From: Symsagittifera roscoffensis
Taxonomy: Eukaryota; Xenacoelomorpha; Acoela; Convolutidae
DNA: 64,000 bases
Direction of reading: 5' to 3'
NCBI RefSeq assembly: GCF_963678635.1
Contig: NC_087065.1
Coordinates: forward strand, 14,634,019 to 14,698,018
The notes below the pieces were generated by a model. It was not told where the DNA came from. It was given only the letters and a program-made list of their open reading frames with translations, and ran no database searches. This document shows, piece by piece, positions 1-10,902 of this stretch. A program made the translations under genes and the position numbers. The stretch's first letter is position 1; each line of letters opens with the position of its first letter.

Positions 1-1280
1 TCATCACGTCAAAATTCCTGACAAAATCTCTGCCCAAGATGAATTGGTCGGCGTGGTCCAAATTCTCTACCACCAGGAAGCTCATCCAAAGATCCCGTCC
101 TCCCATGTGGAGAACCGTTATTGGTGTCCTTCCAGCTACGTAAATTGCTCCTCGATTGGCGGCGGCCAGTCGGAGATCCCTTGGAATCAGATCTTCCCTC
201 GTGAAGCCCATTCTTTCCCAAGTTTTTATCGGCATCACACTCACTACCGCTCATGTGTCCAGAAGCCCTGTGACTCCGATTTTTGTTTCGTTGGTGTCGA
301 GCAGATGTGCGGTCACATCTGCTTCAGACCCAATGTGTACTGCATCTTGTTCCATCATGGCGTCATGGCCTATCCTGCGGACTTTGAGTTCCTCCTCACC
401 CAAATAGATCTGCCCCATTTGGTCATCATCTGTTGTTACATAAGTCCTAGTGTAGATACTGATTCCATCCACGTTCAGCATCACCTGATACGGCCCATAG
501 ACCTCTAGGTAGCGTCCATGAAGTTTCTTCATGCGAGGGCCACCCGTTGTTAGTAGTGCTCGCACAGCTCTCGACTCGGTGCGTGGCTCCACCTGCCTCA
601 GACAATCTGCATATGTGTCCAAATGCATCAAAGTGAACTCGGATGGTTCACTCAGATTTCTGATTACCTGGTGTCCAGCCACTGAAATTATCGACTGTAT
701 CTTGCTTCCTTGTGGCACCATGCCGAACCTCTGACCGGAGATCACATTAAGTTTCATGCTCAAACTGCTTGGTGCTTTAGTTTCTTCGAACTCCGTTGCT
801 TCGAAGGTATTGAGTTGCTCCTGTAGTTTCTCATTCTCCAGTTCGAGTTTCACTTTTTGTTCGATCTTTTTCGTCACCAGTTTCTGCTGCACTCTATTTA
901 GAGCATCCCTCGCGTCTGCCCTATAATCAATCTTGAAGTCATCGGCCGCAGTTGCTGGTTCCGGTTCATGTGTCTCTTCTGTTACCGCTTGCATTTTCTT
1001 TGCCGCCAGCTCTTGAGGTTTATCTTTTCTGCGTGCCTCCGCTTCACTCAACAGGCGAGCCTTGCTGGCTTTCACTCCTGACAAAGCTTCTTCATGCCTT
1101 GGATGCTTGATGTCTGCCACTGCATCCCAGAATTGCGGACAATCTGATTTAAAATGACCTTCCAAGTTGCAAAAGAAACACCTCGGGCCGAATTTCGCAA
1201 TTACTCCTCTCATGAAATCCTCATGGTCTAATTCTGACGCATCTTCGTCCTCAAGCGATTCTTCGTCCTCTGACGCAAGC
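1..1280 (-). pseudogene. gag 3' part and protease, array copy 3 (runs off left edge)
   Basis: The frame at 1213-251 encodes the second gag zinc knuckle (C-x2-C-x4-H-x4-C, near 1190-1135), a charged helical stretch and the start of the retropepsin domain. It ends in a stop directly after the protease active-site LLDT, so the DTG glycine codon has become TGA. The frame resumes at 254-9 with the rest of the protease in a shifted frame. It is about 98-99% like 8946-10225. Its right border is the ORF2/gag fusion point near 1281. It is a dead copy that continues beyond the window. Confidence 0.85.
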
Positions 1281-1941
1281 GATTCTGTTGTAAGAGATAT
1301 TGGATAAGAGTGTGTCTCAGGTCTCTTATCTTATTCCACGAGTCCGTGGATTTCTTCATATCTAAATTCCTCACTCTCTCTCTCATCTGCTCCGGACAAC
1401 GTGTCAACTTCATCAATCCTCCCAAGTTTCCGTGGGTAATCGCAATCAATGTCAGAAGTCCATCTAACCGCAGGTTCTGGATTCCTTCGGTGAGCAGCAT
1501 CGCCGGTCCTTTCACGAAACTCTCTGCTCCAAATGTCACGAACAAGGCTATTAGTTCCACTATTGACACTTCCACTACTGCTTGGAGGAATTATTTTATC
1601 AAGTAATGCGAGACTTTCGGGTAGACTTTTACCAAGAAGGACGCGGTCCATCCGGCTCCCAACCCTTCCAGCATGCTGTCTGTCCGTTCAAAGCCTTCCT
1701 GTCCCTTCACTTCCTGGGTCCAGAAGGTTTCCAGGGTAATCTGACACATTTTGTTTACAAATTCAGCAGTCATTTTTTCGGCATTCTCCGCCAGGTTCAT
1801 CTCCTTTAACAAGTAGGCATGGATCTTCGTGATCATCACAGGGCCTTGCTCAAAAGTATCTGCACCCAATGCCGCTACTCGAGGATTCAGATGCAGCCAC
1901 AGGTTGGCTTCCGGCTTGGTTCTCAAAACCATCGCCTCCAA
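1281..1941 (-). pseudogene. ORF2 C-terminal region, array copy 2
   Basis: This is the conserved helical part of ORF2 that follows the second SGNH-like domain, starting near the residues EAMVLRTKP. The first frame (1941-1591) ends at HYLIK, and the rest lies in overlapping frames 1651-1331 and 1575-1228, so at least one frameshift is present. At about 1281 the ORF2 sequence stops after LLQQN and runs straight into gag sequence. The full-length version is in the plus-strand copy (54230-55651). I recognise no family for it. Confidence 0.75.
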
Positions 1942-1955
1942 ATGAGCTCTAGTCT

Positions 1956-3776
1956 CTAGTGAATTTTCCTTCTCGTGTTTTCACCTGTCACTTCCATTGC
2001 TCGGAACCATAAGTCGTTGGACATCGCTACGATCACTCGATGGTCGTCGTCTATTCCCGGCTTCAGTTTGAGCTGTCGACTGAAATTGGACAGTTCCAAC
2101 CCCAGCACCTCGTCCAACACTAACATGTGTAGCGCATGGTCCTTGAATCCTCTCATCGCGTTTGAGATATCTGACCAAACTGCAGGTAGTTCAGCCTTGA
2201 GTGGCCTCAGGTTCTCCATCTCTATCATGCCATTTGGGGCTGATATGATCACATCATATTTTCTTTCCGAAAGCAAGGTCACAATCGCATACACGAACTT
2301 CAGTCCATCCGGGAGATGTGCATACCCCGGAGACAACGCGAATACTACTCTCGGTGTGATTTTGGTGAACGACCCCTCCTTCGTCGCATCCACCACTTCA
2401 CCCATCGACTCAAGGATATCTTTTATCGCTGGCCACACAGCATTCTCTGCCGTTGTAGGATCTCTGAGTCTGCTCAGAAAACCTCTACTGTGTAGATGGT
2501 CATTAATGCCAGCAAGCACGATCGTAATTGGGTTCATGTCCGTCTGCCTTTGTACCCCTATAGCCAGAGATACCGATTGAAGTAGATCCAGGTCAACCGC
2601 TGCCAACATTATGACGTCCGACCAAAACAGAGACTTGGAGGTGTACACGAACTCTGAATTTGCTACTATCATAATCTTGGCCTTCCTCATTTCTGCTTTG
2701 TCATAGGCGGCGAAGATGGTCTCATCTTTCTTTATCGCTTTCAATTCGCCATATCTTTGGACATCACCATCTTGATTCACTAGTTTTGGGTATATTCTTT
2801 CCTTCACATGACCAGGGGGTGTCGTCAGCTGCCTGAACATCTTCACGTGTTGTCCAATCGGCGCTATCGTCGTCAGAAATCTTCCTGGTCTCTCTTCACG
2901 ATTCCCCTCATCATGATTCAACCTCACATCTTGCAATGGTCTCGCATTCACTGGTCCCATTGTGTTGTTAGAGGGCAGTCCCTCTAGGTCAGCAAATCTC
3001 AAGGCCGTCGTGGAGCTGAAATTTATGCCAGCGGCTATCAACCAGTCTACGCCGGTTATCGAGTACAGTCTGCTGACGGATAGCGTCGCTCCATTCAGCA
3101 TCCTCCTTGCATCTTCGATGAAGCTTACCCTCTGGAGATCCAGCTTCATTAGTTCGTCTTTGTATACATGCCAGGGAGACGGTATGGGTCTTGACCACAT
3201 CAACGAGCCTCTGCCCGGGCGTCTCTCCTCTCGACTGGTACTTGTCGTCTCCGATCTCGTGTCCGATCTAGACGTGCTGGCTGTCTCTTCGATTGGGTTA
3301 ACAGGTCCTATTCTTCTCCTAGGATGGATGGTCCTCCTCATCGGCGCTTCCCCCAATCGATCCTGTACGTCTGTCCTTTGACCTGGTTCGCTGGAGCTCT
3401 GTTGTCTGTAGTTCGTGACGGCTGGGACCGTCCCCAAGCGTGTCTCCAGGCTAGGAGGCACAAAGGTAGTAATCACCGCGTCACTCGCTGTTGCTTCTTC
3501 CTTCAGCACTCCTGTGTCAAAGAGTTCCGCCTCTAATTCGTCCAACCGCTCTTGGAAGACTCGATTCAACCAAGCCTGTCCTTCGATACTATCGAAGTGG
3601 ATGCCGTCCGTGGTCAGTCTGGCCTGATCCATAGCTCTCAACTCATGTTCGATGTCCATGAGGATCATTCTTCCGGCATTCCGACTAGCGAGATTCCTCA
3701 AGATGGTATTCCACCTGACGAGTCCTTCGTTGTGCCTTCTCCCTGCTGCTGTCAAGCTCCTCGTGTTCATTGGCAC
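1956..3776 (-). pseudogene. ORF2 middle: end of SGNH1, linker and SGNH2-like domain (606 codons)
   Basis: Residues 1-85 complete the first SGNH/GDSL hydrolase domain and carry the catalytic pair in TDGIHFD (D57, H60). Residues 130-200 are a Ser/Thr/Arg-rich low-complexity linker. Residues about 365-560 resemble a second SGNH fold: IMIVANSEF (368-376) stands where GDS is expected and AGINDH (GIND 423-426) matches block III, but no second D-x-x-H is evident, so it may be non-catalytic. The frame ends at RRKIH, a frameshift shared by all minus-strand copies. Two CAG-to-TAG changes near 3850 and 3806 separate it from the upstream SGNH1 frame. Confidence 0.75.
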
Positions 3777-3860
3777 AGTGCAAACGGTCAGTACCGCGCA
3801 ATTGAGTTTCTACCAGAGGGTAGTAAACAAACACACAATCATTGATTCCCATAGTGCTTT

Positions 3861-4769
3861 CTACTCATCTGAACCTCTGGAGATGTCATTCGTTCCAACC
3901 AGGATCATCACATTGGGGATCCTCCCTGGATTCATCAGTTCCACCATTCGATATAGCTGGGCTATCGTTGCGCCTCCAAAAGCCATCACCGTGGTGACCC
4001 ACGAGGTCCTCAAATTCGATAGTACTCTGACCAAGCTGTCTCCCAGTATCAGATGTGATGTCCCCAGTGGTGGTTGCTGCAGGTTTACTGCCGGGTTCCA
4101 AGTCGCTCGATTGAAGCAAGCTCTCGGATCTGTCTCCGGAACTCCCGTGAAATTGTATTTCAATTGATTGTTCTTTTGTATATCTATTACACGTGACAAT
4201 TTCTTCGCTGGCATCCTCTGTTTTCTTCTCTCTGGGGCCTTCGAGCTCCCCATGAGTGGCGTCACGTCTTTTATCCCCTGTCTGATCACGGTCTGGGAGA
4301 GTCGTACTCTGCCCGTGTCGTCGATCGTTCCATAGGGTGCAGTCACCCCGGAACCTGGCGCATTCTTGTTGGCGACCAGTCGTCCAGCTGTCTCTATTAG
4401 CTTCCTCACCGTTTGTTCCACGACGGGGTCACCCAAGGTGTCACTAGGGTCCGGGATCGTTACTCGATCTGTCGCTGTCGGGAGCCGTGTTTCCGTTGTT
4501 TGACTCATTTCTCGAGGCGTCAAGAGCTCCATCGGGGACTTCCCACGAGGAATATTCCTTGCAGGTATCACTTTCTCCACGGCCGTTGTCAACGCCATCT
4601 GTTCCGATCGCTCTTTGTAGTCCTGCCTCAAGCGCTCAATTTCTTGACCCTGCTTTTTGTTGCAGTCTTCGAACAATCTTCTCCACATGTCCCGATCGTC
4701 CTCCATCTTGAGCATGCTTCTGGTCATCTCGTCCAGCTCCTTTTTCGTCCTTTCCAGTTCATCCTTCAC
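3861..4769 (-). pseudogene. ORF2: coiled coil and N-terminal half of SGNH1 hydrolase
   Basis: Residues 1-60 form a charged coiled coil (KDELER...ERLRQD). After a Pro/Thr-rich linker comes an SGNH/GDSL domain: LILGDSLVR (nucleophile S245), FGGATIA (block II, about 265), and VGTNDISRG (block III, GTND 292-295). The remaining block V lies in the next frame (1956-3776). The frame opens on a GTG codon only because a one-base deletion after QDLDG breaks it from the N-terminal part; in the plus-strand copy the two are continuous. A TAG stop follows SDE. Assignment to the SGNH superfamily is firm by motif; substrate is unknown. Confidence 0.75.
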
Positions 4770-5305
4770 CCATCCAGATCTTGCATGGTTTGGTTCGTCT
4801 GAACCTTCTGTCCTACTTTCGCCCTCCTTGGTGGCACAGCTGCTCTCAGTGGTGAACCAGACGAGGCAGCCTCGCTGTTCATCTCCTGATGCATTCTCGT
4901 CAGCCCGGGTTTGGGCTTGGAGGGCATAGGCATTTCACCTGGTTGGTAAGTCCTAGAACTTCCCAATCCAGGCTCATTCGCGAAGTCACTCTCTGAGAGA
5001 GCCCCGTTTCTCCACCTCATCACTCTCATGTTCGGGCGGTCTAGTACTCCCCTCTCTCCATATGCTGCCATCAACAGGACTTCCGTGGGGCGGTCCCCAC
5101 GGTTGTCATGCCCCAAGATGTTGATCAGGGCGGTCAGCAACATGACTACCTCTGGGTCCTCCAGAGTGAAGTCTCGATCGATCAGCCGACGATAGATCGC
5201 ATCTATCATCGGTCCTACATATGCCTCTGCCAGGTCCATCAATTCATCCAGGTTGAAATTGTCCATACTGTTCTTCAGATTTGATTTGATTCGATTCCAT
5301 TCCAA
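4766..5305 (-). pseudogene. ORF2 N-terminal domain (array copy 2)
   Basis: This holds the start of ORF2. The conserved start is MDNFNLDELMDLAEAY, because the other copies begin exactly there (51aa-style upstream codons here are not conserved). A mostly helical domain of about 60 residues follows (AIYRRLIDRD..LEDPEVVMLLTALINILG), then a Pro-rich linker (GEMPMPSKPKPG). It ends at QDLDG through a one-base frameshift into the coiled coil. The family is not recognised. The conserved intergenic block lies immediately upstream. Confidence 0.7.
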
Positions 5306-5575
5306 GGTTTTGACTCAAGTGAGTAATTAAATGATCAATCAGGATCTAGAAAAGAAGTCACAAATATCACACTTGTCAGTTTCATCTTAACATATATCGT
5401 TAAAATTCGCTTTAAAACAGTTCAGATAAAAAGATATTTATCCTAAAATTTATTAAAATCAATCGGTCTCTAAAATTTTGAATTCGACCTAAGATTGGAC
5501 AGTCCAAACTTTGGATCTATTCCTAAGATCGTCATTCAGTTGTTCATGGTCACTAGCCCCTTCTTACCCAAGAGC
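5306..5575 (-). promoter_or_regulatory. Conserved intergenic block upstream of ORF2
   Basis: This AT-rich noncoding stretch separates pol/macro from ORF2. It matches 50567-50946 and, more distantly, 61561-61930. The block survives although the macro ORF that should precede it has been deleted in this copy (the integrase tail runs straight into it near 5610). It carries the palindrome at 5495-5507. A role as internal promoter or translation element for ORF2 is inference. Confidence 0.5.
5495..5507. promoter_or_regulatory. 13-bp palindrome TTGGAC-A-GTCCAA
   Basis: The inverted repeat has 6-bp arms and a one-base centre. It recurs at the same place in the plus-strand copy (50728-50740) and, with both arms changed in a matching way, in the older copy (61787-61799). 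CTTTGGA and ATTCCTAA follow it in all three. Confidence 0.5.
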
Positions 5576-6640
5576 TTAATAACATAACACATAATATAAC
5601 ATAGCAAACACAAATTTTTTTCCCTGCCTTGCCTGCGCTTGTTGAGTATTTCGCCTACACAAATCGTTCAACTCCTGTTGGCGTCTGATCACATCCCTCA
5701 CGTAGACCTGTGGAGAAGTTTTCTTTCCCTCATACTCTGGGTAGAAGAAGGTTAAGGGTAAAGACTTCTCGTGTCCAGTTAGCATCATGTGTGGACTGAC
5801 TCCGGTGGTGGAGTGTTGCGTGCTGTTATATGCTCCCATCACCTATGGAAGGTATCTGTCCCAATCGGTCATGTATCTGGAACAATATACTCTCAGCATC
5901 GACACTAACGTCCTATTCTGTCTTTCCACTAAGCCATTCGTCTGAGGATGGGATGTCGTGGAGTGAGCCTGAGCGACCTGTGAGCGTCTCATAAGCTCTT
6001 TCGTGAGCTCTCCTACGAAAGCTGTTCCGTTATCCGATTGAAACGTCATCGGACAACCATGTCTTGCTATCCACGTATTAATCAGGTGGTCGAATGTCTC
6101 TTCCGCCGAGGCAGTTATGCAGGGCACGGCCTCTGCATACTTCGTAAAATGATCTATCATGACCAACACCTGATTATAACCACTGTCTGTCATGCATATC
6201 TTCTGGTTATCTATCTGCACCACCTCATTAAATTCAGACGAATCGATCGATTGTAATGGAAATCGCAACTTCCTTGGATCCTTGACCTGTTGGCATGACA
6301 GACATGCTGTTACCCACTTTTCGCATGCCTTTTTCATTCCAGGCCACTCAAAGCGCTTCAGGATCCTCTGATATACTTTATCGATCCCCTGATGGCCCAT
6401 CTGATCATGCGACCTGAATAATAGTTCTGTCTGATAGAGTTGCGGTAACACTATCGCGTTATACTTGTATAGGACTCTGTCTTCTTCTCTTCTTTTACAA
6501 GCCACAATCCCGTCCTTTTTCAAATATAACCTCCCTTCCTTCTGCATGAAGTACAGTCTCAGGATGCGATAACTATTTTCCTCGAGGTCCCCTTTATCCG
6601 GAGAACCATTCTCGATCCACCTTTTCAGGTTGCTTGTCAT
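5576..6640 (-). pseudogene. pol: integrase (array copy 2)
   Basis: This is a Ty3/gypsy integrase, numbered from MTSNLKRW. It has an N-terminal HHCC zinc site (H78, H83, C113, C116) and a catalytic core with D144 (VVQID), D203 (QSDNG) and E239 (LVERQN), i.e. D,D(35)E. One TAG replaces a CAG codon after RYLP at 5843. The C-terminal part continues at 5842-5576 and is truncated after RQGKKF, where a deletion removed the integrase tail and the macro ORF. It would integrate the cDNA. The core residues are present but the gene is dead. Confidence 0.85.
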
Positions 6641-6660
6641 GCGATCATTTCTCTGCGCCC

Positions 6661-7662
6661 TTAGAAGATCCGAGAGCCTGTATCTCGCTTTAAGTACGTC
6701 TTCATGACCCTCATCTGGCTATTCAGCTCGTTGGGCTGGTGTGTGTCTTCTTCCATCTTAACGCACCAAATCTTCGCCAACGGCTGTGTTTCTTGTTTAA
6801 ACGGCTGAAGATCAGTCCTGACTACCTCTTTCTGCGGCAACAGACTCATCGAACGTTTCGATATCGCTATTGTCTCCAAATCATCCGCTGCGTTGTCAAA
6901 GACTCTTTCGCTTGGTATAAGGTAGCGATCGCTGTCAGGATCCCTTGCCCGAGCTTCCACTAGTAGTGTGTGGATCGCTAGTTCGGACAGTTCTGATCCC
7001 GAGCTCGAGTTCTTGTCTGAATAGGTGTCTATTCCTGAGTTTCGGGAATTGTCATCTGTTGAAGAGGTTGTGATGGAGTCTGCACGCTCCTCCAGATCAT
7101 GTCTGTGCCTTCTTTGCATCCATCTGAACTCCCCGGACAAAACCTTGTTCCCCAGGTCCTGTTTTTCATCAGGAACTTTTTCGTCTATCTCAGACTCCCC
7201 GGACAAACTTTCTTGTCCCGGGTGTTGATCTTGTGCTCGCTGGTTCTTCTCATCATTCGTCTCCCCGGACAAATAGTCTTGCAGCTGATTTTGTTCTACC
7301 TTTTCACCTTCCTTATCCTGGTCCACAAAGGTGACGGTTTTCCTTCGCGTACTGCTCCCCTGCTCTTTCTGTCCGTAAGAAGTACTGGTTAAAATCTCGT
7401 GGGGTATTGAGGATACTAGTTGCTGAACTATTATCCTACAATCCCTCTCGTTCTCTTCGTGCTGTCGTCTGGACGGCATGATCTTCACCTTTTCACTGAC
7501 TGCTGCTGTCCACTCGGGGTCATCTCTGGTCACTTCTCTTTCTAACAATCCACCCAGCATCCGCATCACTTGCGGTGTGACCTGCACCGTTTTATCCAAT
7601 AATAAGAGGCTGTTTATGTTCATGCGAGAGAGTTCTTGCTGGACCAGATTCGAGCGCAGCAA
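6661..7662 (-). pseudogene. pol: acidic linker between RNase H and integrase
   Basis: This long hydrophilic region between RNase H and integrase is rich in Glu, Asp, Ser and Arg. It carries three spaced LSGE motifs (YLSGE, SLSGE, VLSGE) within about 60 residues and a serine-rich patch (SSTDD, SSSGSELSELAIH). It is much longer than the tether of ordinary gypsy elements. The function is unknown. The frame ends in a frameshift before the integrase start, and upstream it is joined to RT by the deletion near 7670. Confidence 0.7.
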
Positions 7663-7667
7663 CAGAT

Positions 7668-8188
7668 CTAATGGGACTTAATCGAATCCCTAAGGATTTC
7701 ACATTTCGATGGTTTGCACTTCAATCCTGCTCTTTTCATGCATCCAAAGACCTCATCGAGCCTATCAATGTGGTCTTCCAGGTTTGGTGTCGCTATGACT
7801 ACGTCATCCACGTAGCACATCACGAGATTCCCGTACTTCTTCTTGGTCACTCTCGTCAAAGCCTGAGCCATCAGTCTTTGAAAAGTGGTCCGGTTTTCTC
7901 TCTATCCTTCTTCCGCAGAGGGACTTGCCAGAAGGCAGAACCCAAGTCCAATGTGGTGAAGAACTTGGCATCACCAAGCTTAGAGAGGCTCTCGTCTATT
8001 CGCGGTATCGGGTACCCATCTTTTATTGTTACCGCGTTCAAGTAACGAAAGTCGCAACAAAATCTAAGCTGCCCCTTTCTTTTTCGCCATTACTACCCCG
8101 CAAGCCCATGGCGATCTCGAGGGTTCTATCATGTCGTATTCAAGCAACATTTGTATTTCCGCTCGGCACGCTTCCAATTTGTGTGGCG
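7668..8188 (-). pseudogene. pol: reverse transcriptase remnant
   Basis: This is an RT fragment with the YVDD catalytic box in the frame 7871-7668 and the LNAV..DGYPIPRIDES..TTLDLGSAFWQ region further upstream. Compared with 18681-19226, about 70 bp are missing near 7890 (including the QWKRMPFG region). The 3' RT part and all of RNase H are deleted at about 7677, where RT is fused to the linker. It is non-functional. Confidence 0.8.
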
Positions 8189-8806
8189 TCATTCGTCTTG
8201 CGCCTTCCCTATGGGGAGCGGCGCCTCTTTAAGTTCGATTTCGTGTTCGACGAAATTACAGCAACCGATACCCGCCTTATGTTTTGAAAATACATCTGCG
8301 TTCCGATTTAGGAGGTCCCGCAATTTTTCGAAATCTCCCTCACCTATTTTCCCTTTTAAATGTTCTATCTCTGGCAAAACCGGTTTGTCAGATTCTAGTT
8401 CATATGACGAGGGGCGCTCCGGAAAATTCGAGCAGCTTGATAAGCCGTCGTCCGTTTCGGATTTCATTGAAAACAATTTATCAATAGATTTTAATTCATT
8501 AATCCTCTTTAAAATTTTATCTTTACTGGCATGATAAGGACAGTCTTTCACACTATGTTTCTTCAAGTTTTGTGTCTCCTCATAGTCGGTCCTCATCGGC
8601 AAAGCGTAACCAAGCTTCTTTCCACGCTGGATTGAAACCGTGGTGTCCAGTGTGTTCAATAACACACTGACACACAGTCCGTTTCGCGTTACCGAGAAGC
8701 TCCGGCCTAAAATCACCGAACTCTGACTATTTGGATTTGGTACTAAGCAAACCTGTTTACTATCACTTAACGAATTCAAATTTCTCCTTCTAAAAATTGC
8801 CACCAC
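8189..8806 (-). pseudogene. pol: region between protease and RT
   Basis: This 205-codon frame covers the segment between retropepsin and RT. It ends with the typical gypsy lead-in to RT (DLLNRNADVFSKHK, then VEHEIEL). One base fewer in a T/A run near 8845 puts it out of frame with the upstream protease frame. The middle part (RTDYEETQNLKKHS...) is Ser/Lys-rich and of unknown role. Confidence 0.7.
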
Positions 8807-8838
8807 AGCTTGTCCTGGCTGTAGTTTTACTTTTCTAT

Positions 8839-10176
8839 CTAAAAAATTGGTACCTTGTTTTCGTCTGTTATTATCCTATCAATTGGTTTCTTAACATACT
8901 TCCGGTCCGGGTTTCTAATCCGTATCAGACCATGGTTCAAGTCTATCATCACGTCAAAATTCCTGACAAATTCTCTGCCCAAGATGAATTGGTCGGCGTC
9001 GTCCAAATTCTCTACCACCAGGAAGCTCATCCAAAGATCCCGTCCTCCCATTTGGAGAACCGTTATTGGTGTCCTTCCAGCTACGTAAATTGCTCCTCGA
9101 TTGGCGGCGGCCAGTCGGAGATCCGTTGGAATCAGATCTTCCCTCGTGAAGCCCATTCTTTCCCAAGTTTTTATCGGCATCACACTTACTACCGATCCTG
9201 TGTCCAGAAGCCCTGTGACTCCGATTTTTGTTCCGTTGGTGTCGAGCAGATGTGCGGTCACATCTGCTTCATACCCAATGTGTACTGCATCTTGTTCCAT
9301 CATGGCGTCATGGCCTATCCTGCGGACTTTGAGTTCGTCCTCACCCAAATAGATCTGCCCCATTTGGTCATCATCTGTTGTTACATAAGTCCTAGTGTAG
9401 ATACTGATTCCATCCACGTTCAGCATCACCTGATACGGCCCATAGACCTCTAGGTAGCGTCCATGAAGTTTCTTCATGCGAGGGCCACCCGTTGTTAGTA
9501 GTGCTCGCACAGCTCTCGACTCAGTGCGTGGCTCCACCTGCCTCAGACAATCTGCATATGTGTCCAAATGCATCAAAGTGAACTCGGATGGTTCACTCAG
9601 ATTTCTGATTACCTGGTGTCCAGCCACTGAAATTATCGACTGTATCTTGCTTCCTTGTGGCACCATGCCGAACCTCTGACCGGAGATCACATTAAGTTTC
9701 ATGCTCAAACTGCTTGGTGCTTTAGTTTCTTCGAACTCCGTTGCTTCGAAGGTATTGAGTTGCTCCTGTACTTTCTCATTCTCCAGTTCGAGTTTCACTT
9801 TTTGTTCGATCTTTTTCGTCACCAGTTTCTGCTGCACTCTATTTAGAGCATCCCTCGCGGCTGCCCTATAATCAATCTTGAAGTCATCGGCCGCAGTTGC
9901 TGGTTCCGGTTCATGTGTCTCTTCTGTTACCGCTTGCATTTTCTTTGCCGCCAGCTCTTGAGGTTTATCTTTTCTGCGTGCCTCCGCTTCACTCAACAGG
10001 CGAGCCTTGCTGGCTTTCACTCCTGACAAAGCTTCTTCATGCCTTGGATGCTTGATGTCTGCTACTGCATCCCAGAATTGCGGACAATCTGATTTAAAAT
10101 GACCTTCCAAGTTGCAAAAGAAACACCTCGGGCCGAATTTCGCAATTACTCCTCTCATGAAATCCTCATGGTCCAA
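8839..10176 (-). CDS. gag zinc knuckle plus retropepsin (array copy 2, 445 codons)
   Basis: This is one open frame from the second gag zinc knuckle (C18, C21, H26, C31 in CFFCNLEGHFKSDC) through a coiled region (KKIEQKVKLELENEK) to an aspartic protease. The protease has an LLDTG active site (DTG 325-327) and a retropepsin-like C-terminal ILGREFVRNFDV. Gag and protease share one frame, so the family probably makes a single gag-pol polyprotein. The DTG and knuckle are best preserved here. The first half of gag is absent because the copy begins at the ORF2/gag fusion (10226). Confidence 0.8.
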   Translation of the reverse strand: MDHEDFMRGVIAKFGPRCFFCNLEGHFKSDCPQFWDAVADIKHPRHEEALSGVKASKARLLSEAEARRKDKPQELAAKKMQAVTEETHEPEPATAADDFKIDYRAAARDALNRVQQKLVTKKIEQKVKLELENEKVQEQLNTFEATEFEETKAPSSLSMKLNVISGQRFGMVPQGSKIQSIISVAGHQVIRNLSEPSEFTLMHLDTYADCLRQVEPRTESRAVRALLTTGGPRMKKLHGRYLEVYGPYQVMLNVDGISIYTRTYVTTDDDQMGQIYLGEDELKVRRIGHDAMMEQDAVHIGYEADVTAHLLDTNGTKIGVTGLLDTGSVVSVMPIKTWERMGFTREDLIPTDLRLAAANRGAIYVAGRTPITVLQMGGRDLWMSFLVVENLDDADQFILGREFVRNFDVMIDLNHGLIRIRNPDRKYVKKPIDRIITDENKVPIF

Positions 10177-10225
10177 TTCTGACGCATCTTCGTCCTCAAG
10201 CGATTCTTCGTCCTCTGACGCAAGC

Positions 10226-10888
10226 GATTCTGTTGTAAGAGATATTGGATAAGAGTGTGTCTCAGGTCTCTTATCTTATTCCACGAGTCCGTGGATTTCT
10301 TCATATCTAAATTCCTCACTCTCTCTCTCTCATCTGCTTCGGACAACGTGTCAACTTCATCAATCCTCCCAAGTTTCCGTGGGTAATTGCAATCAATGTC
10401 AGAAGTCCATCTAACCGCAGGTTCTGGATTCCTTCGGTGAGCAGCATCGCCGGTCCTTTCACGAAACTCTCTGCTCCAAATGTCACGAACAAGGCTATTA
10501 GTTCCACTATTGACACTTCCACTACTGCTTGGAGGAATTCTTTTATCAAGTAATGCGAGACTTTCGGGTAGACTTTTACCAAGAAGGACGCGGTCCATCC
10601 GGCTCCCAACCCTTCCAGCATGCTGTCTGTCCGTTCAAAGCCTTCCTGTCCCTTCACTTCCTGGGTCCAGAAGGTTTCCAGGGTAATCTGACACATTTTG
10701 TTTACAAATTCAGCAGTCTTTTCTTCGGCATTCTCCGCCAGGTTCATCTCCTTTAACAAGTAGGCATGGATCTTCGTGATCATCACAGGGCCTTGCTCAA
10801 AAGCATCTGCACCCAATGCCGCTACTCGAGGATTCAGATGCAGCCACAGGTTGGCTTCCGGCTTGGTTCTCAAAACCATCGCCTCCAA
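10226..10888 (-). pseudogene. ORF2 C-terminal region fused to gag (array copy 1/2 border)
   Basis: This is the same ORF2 segment as 1281-1941. The frame 10888-10316 (190 codons, EAMVLRTKP...GLMKLTRCP) is longer here than in the left copy. The rest is read in 10598-10155. After LLQQN at about 10226 the DNA switches to gag coding for SLEDEDASELDHEDF, with a local imperfect duplication at the joint. It is identical in structure to the joint at 1281. Confidence 0.75.
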
Positions 10889-10902
10889 ATGAGCTCTAGT
10901 CT

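Larger units (their letters stand above)
1281..10225 (-). repeat. 8,945-bp tandem unit (ORF2-gag fusion array)
   Basis: The unit from the gag/ORF2 fusion at 10226 to the identical fusion at 1281 holds gag 3' half, protease, damaged RT, linker, integrase and ORF2. The next unit continues past the left edge. 1-3030 matches 8946-11976 with roughly 1-2% difference. Confidence 0.85.

Noticed and set aside
3861-4769. ORF2 as two separate genes with a GTG start.
   Set aside because: In P the N-terminal domain and coiled coil are one frame; the GTG start is produced by a one-base loss.
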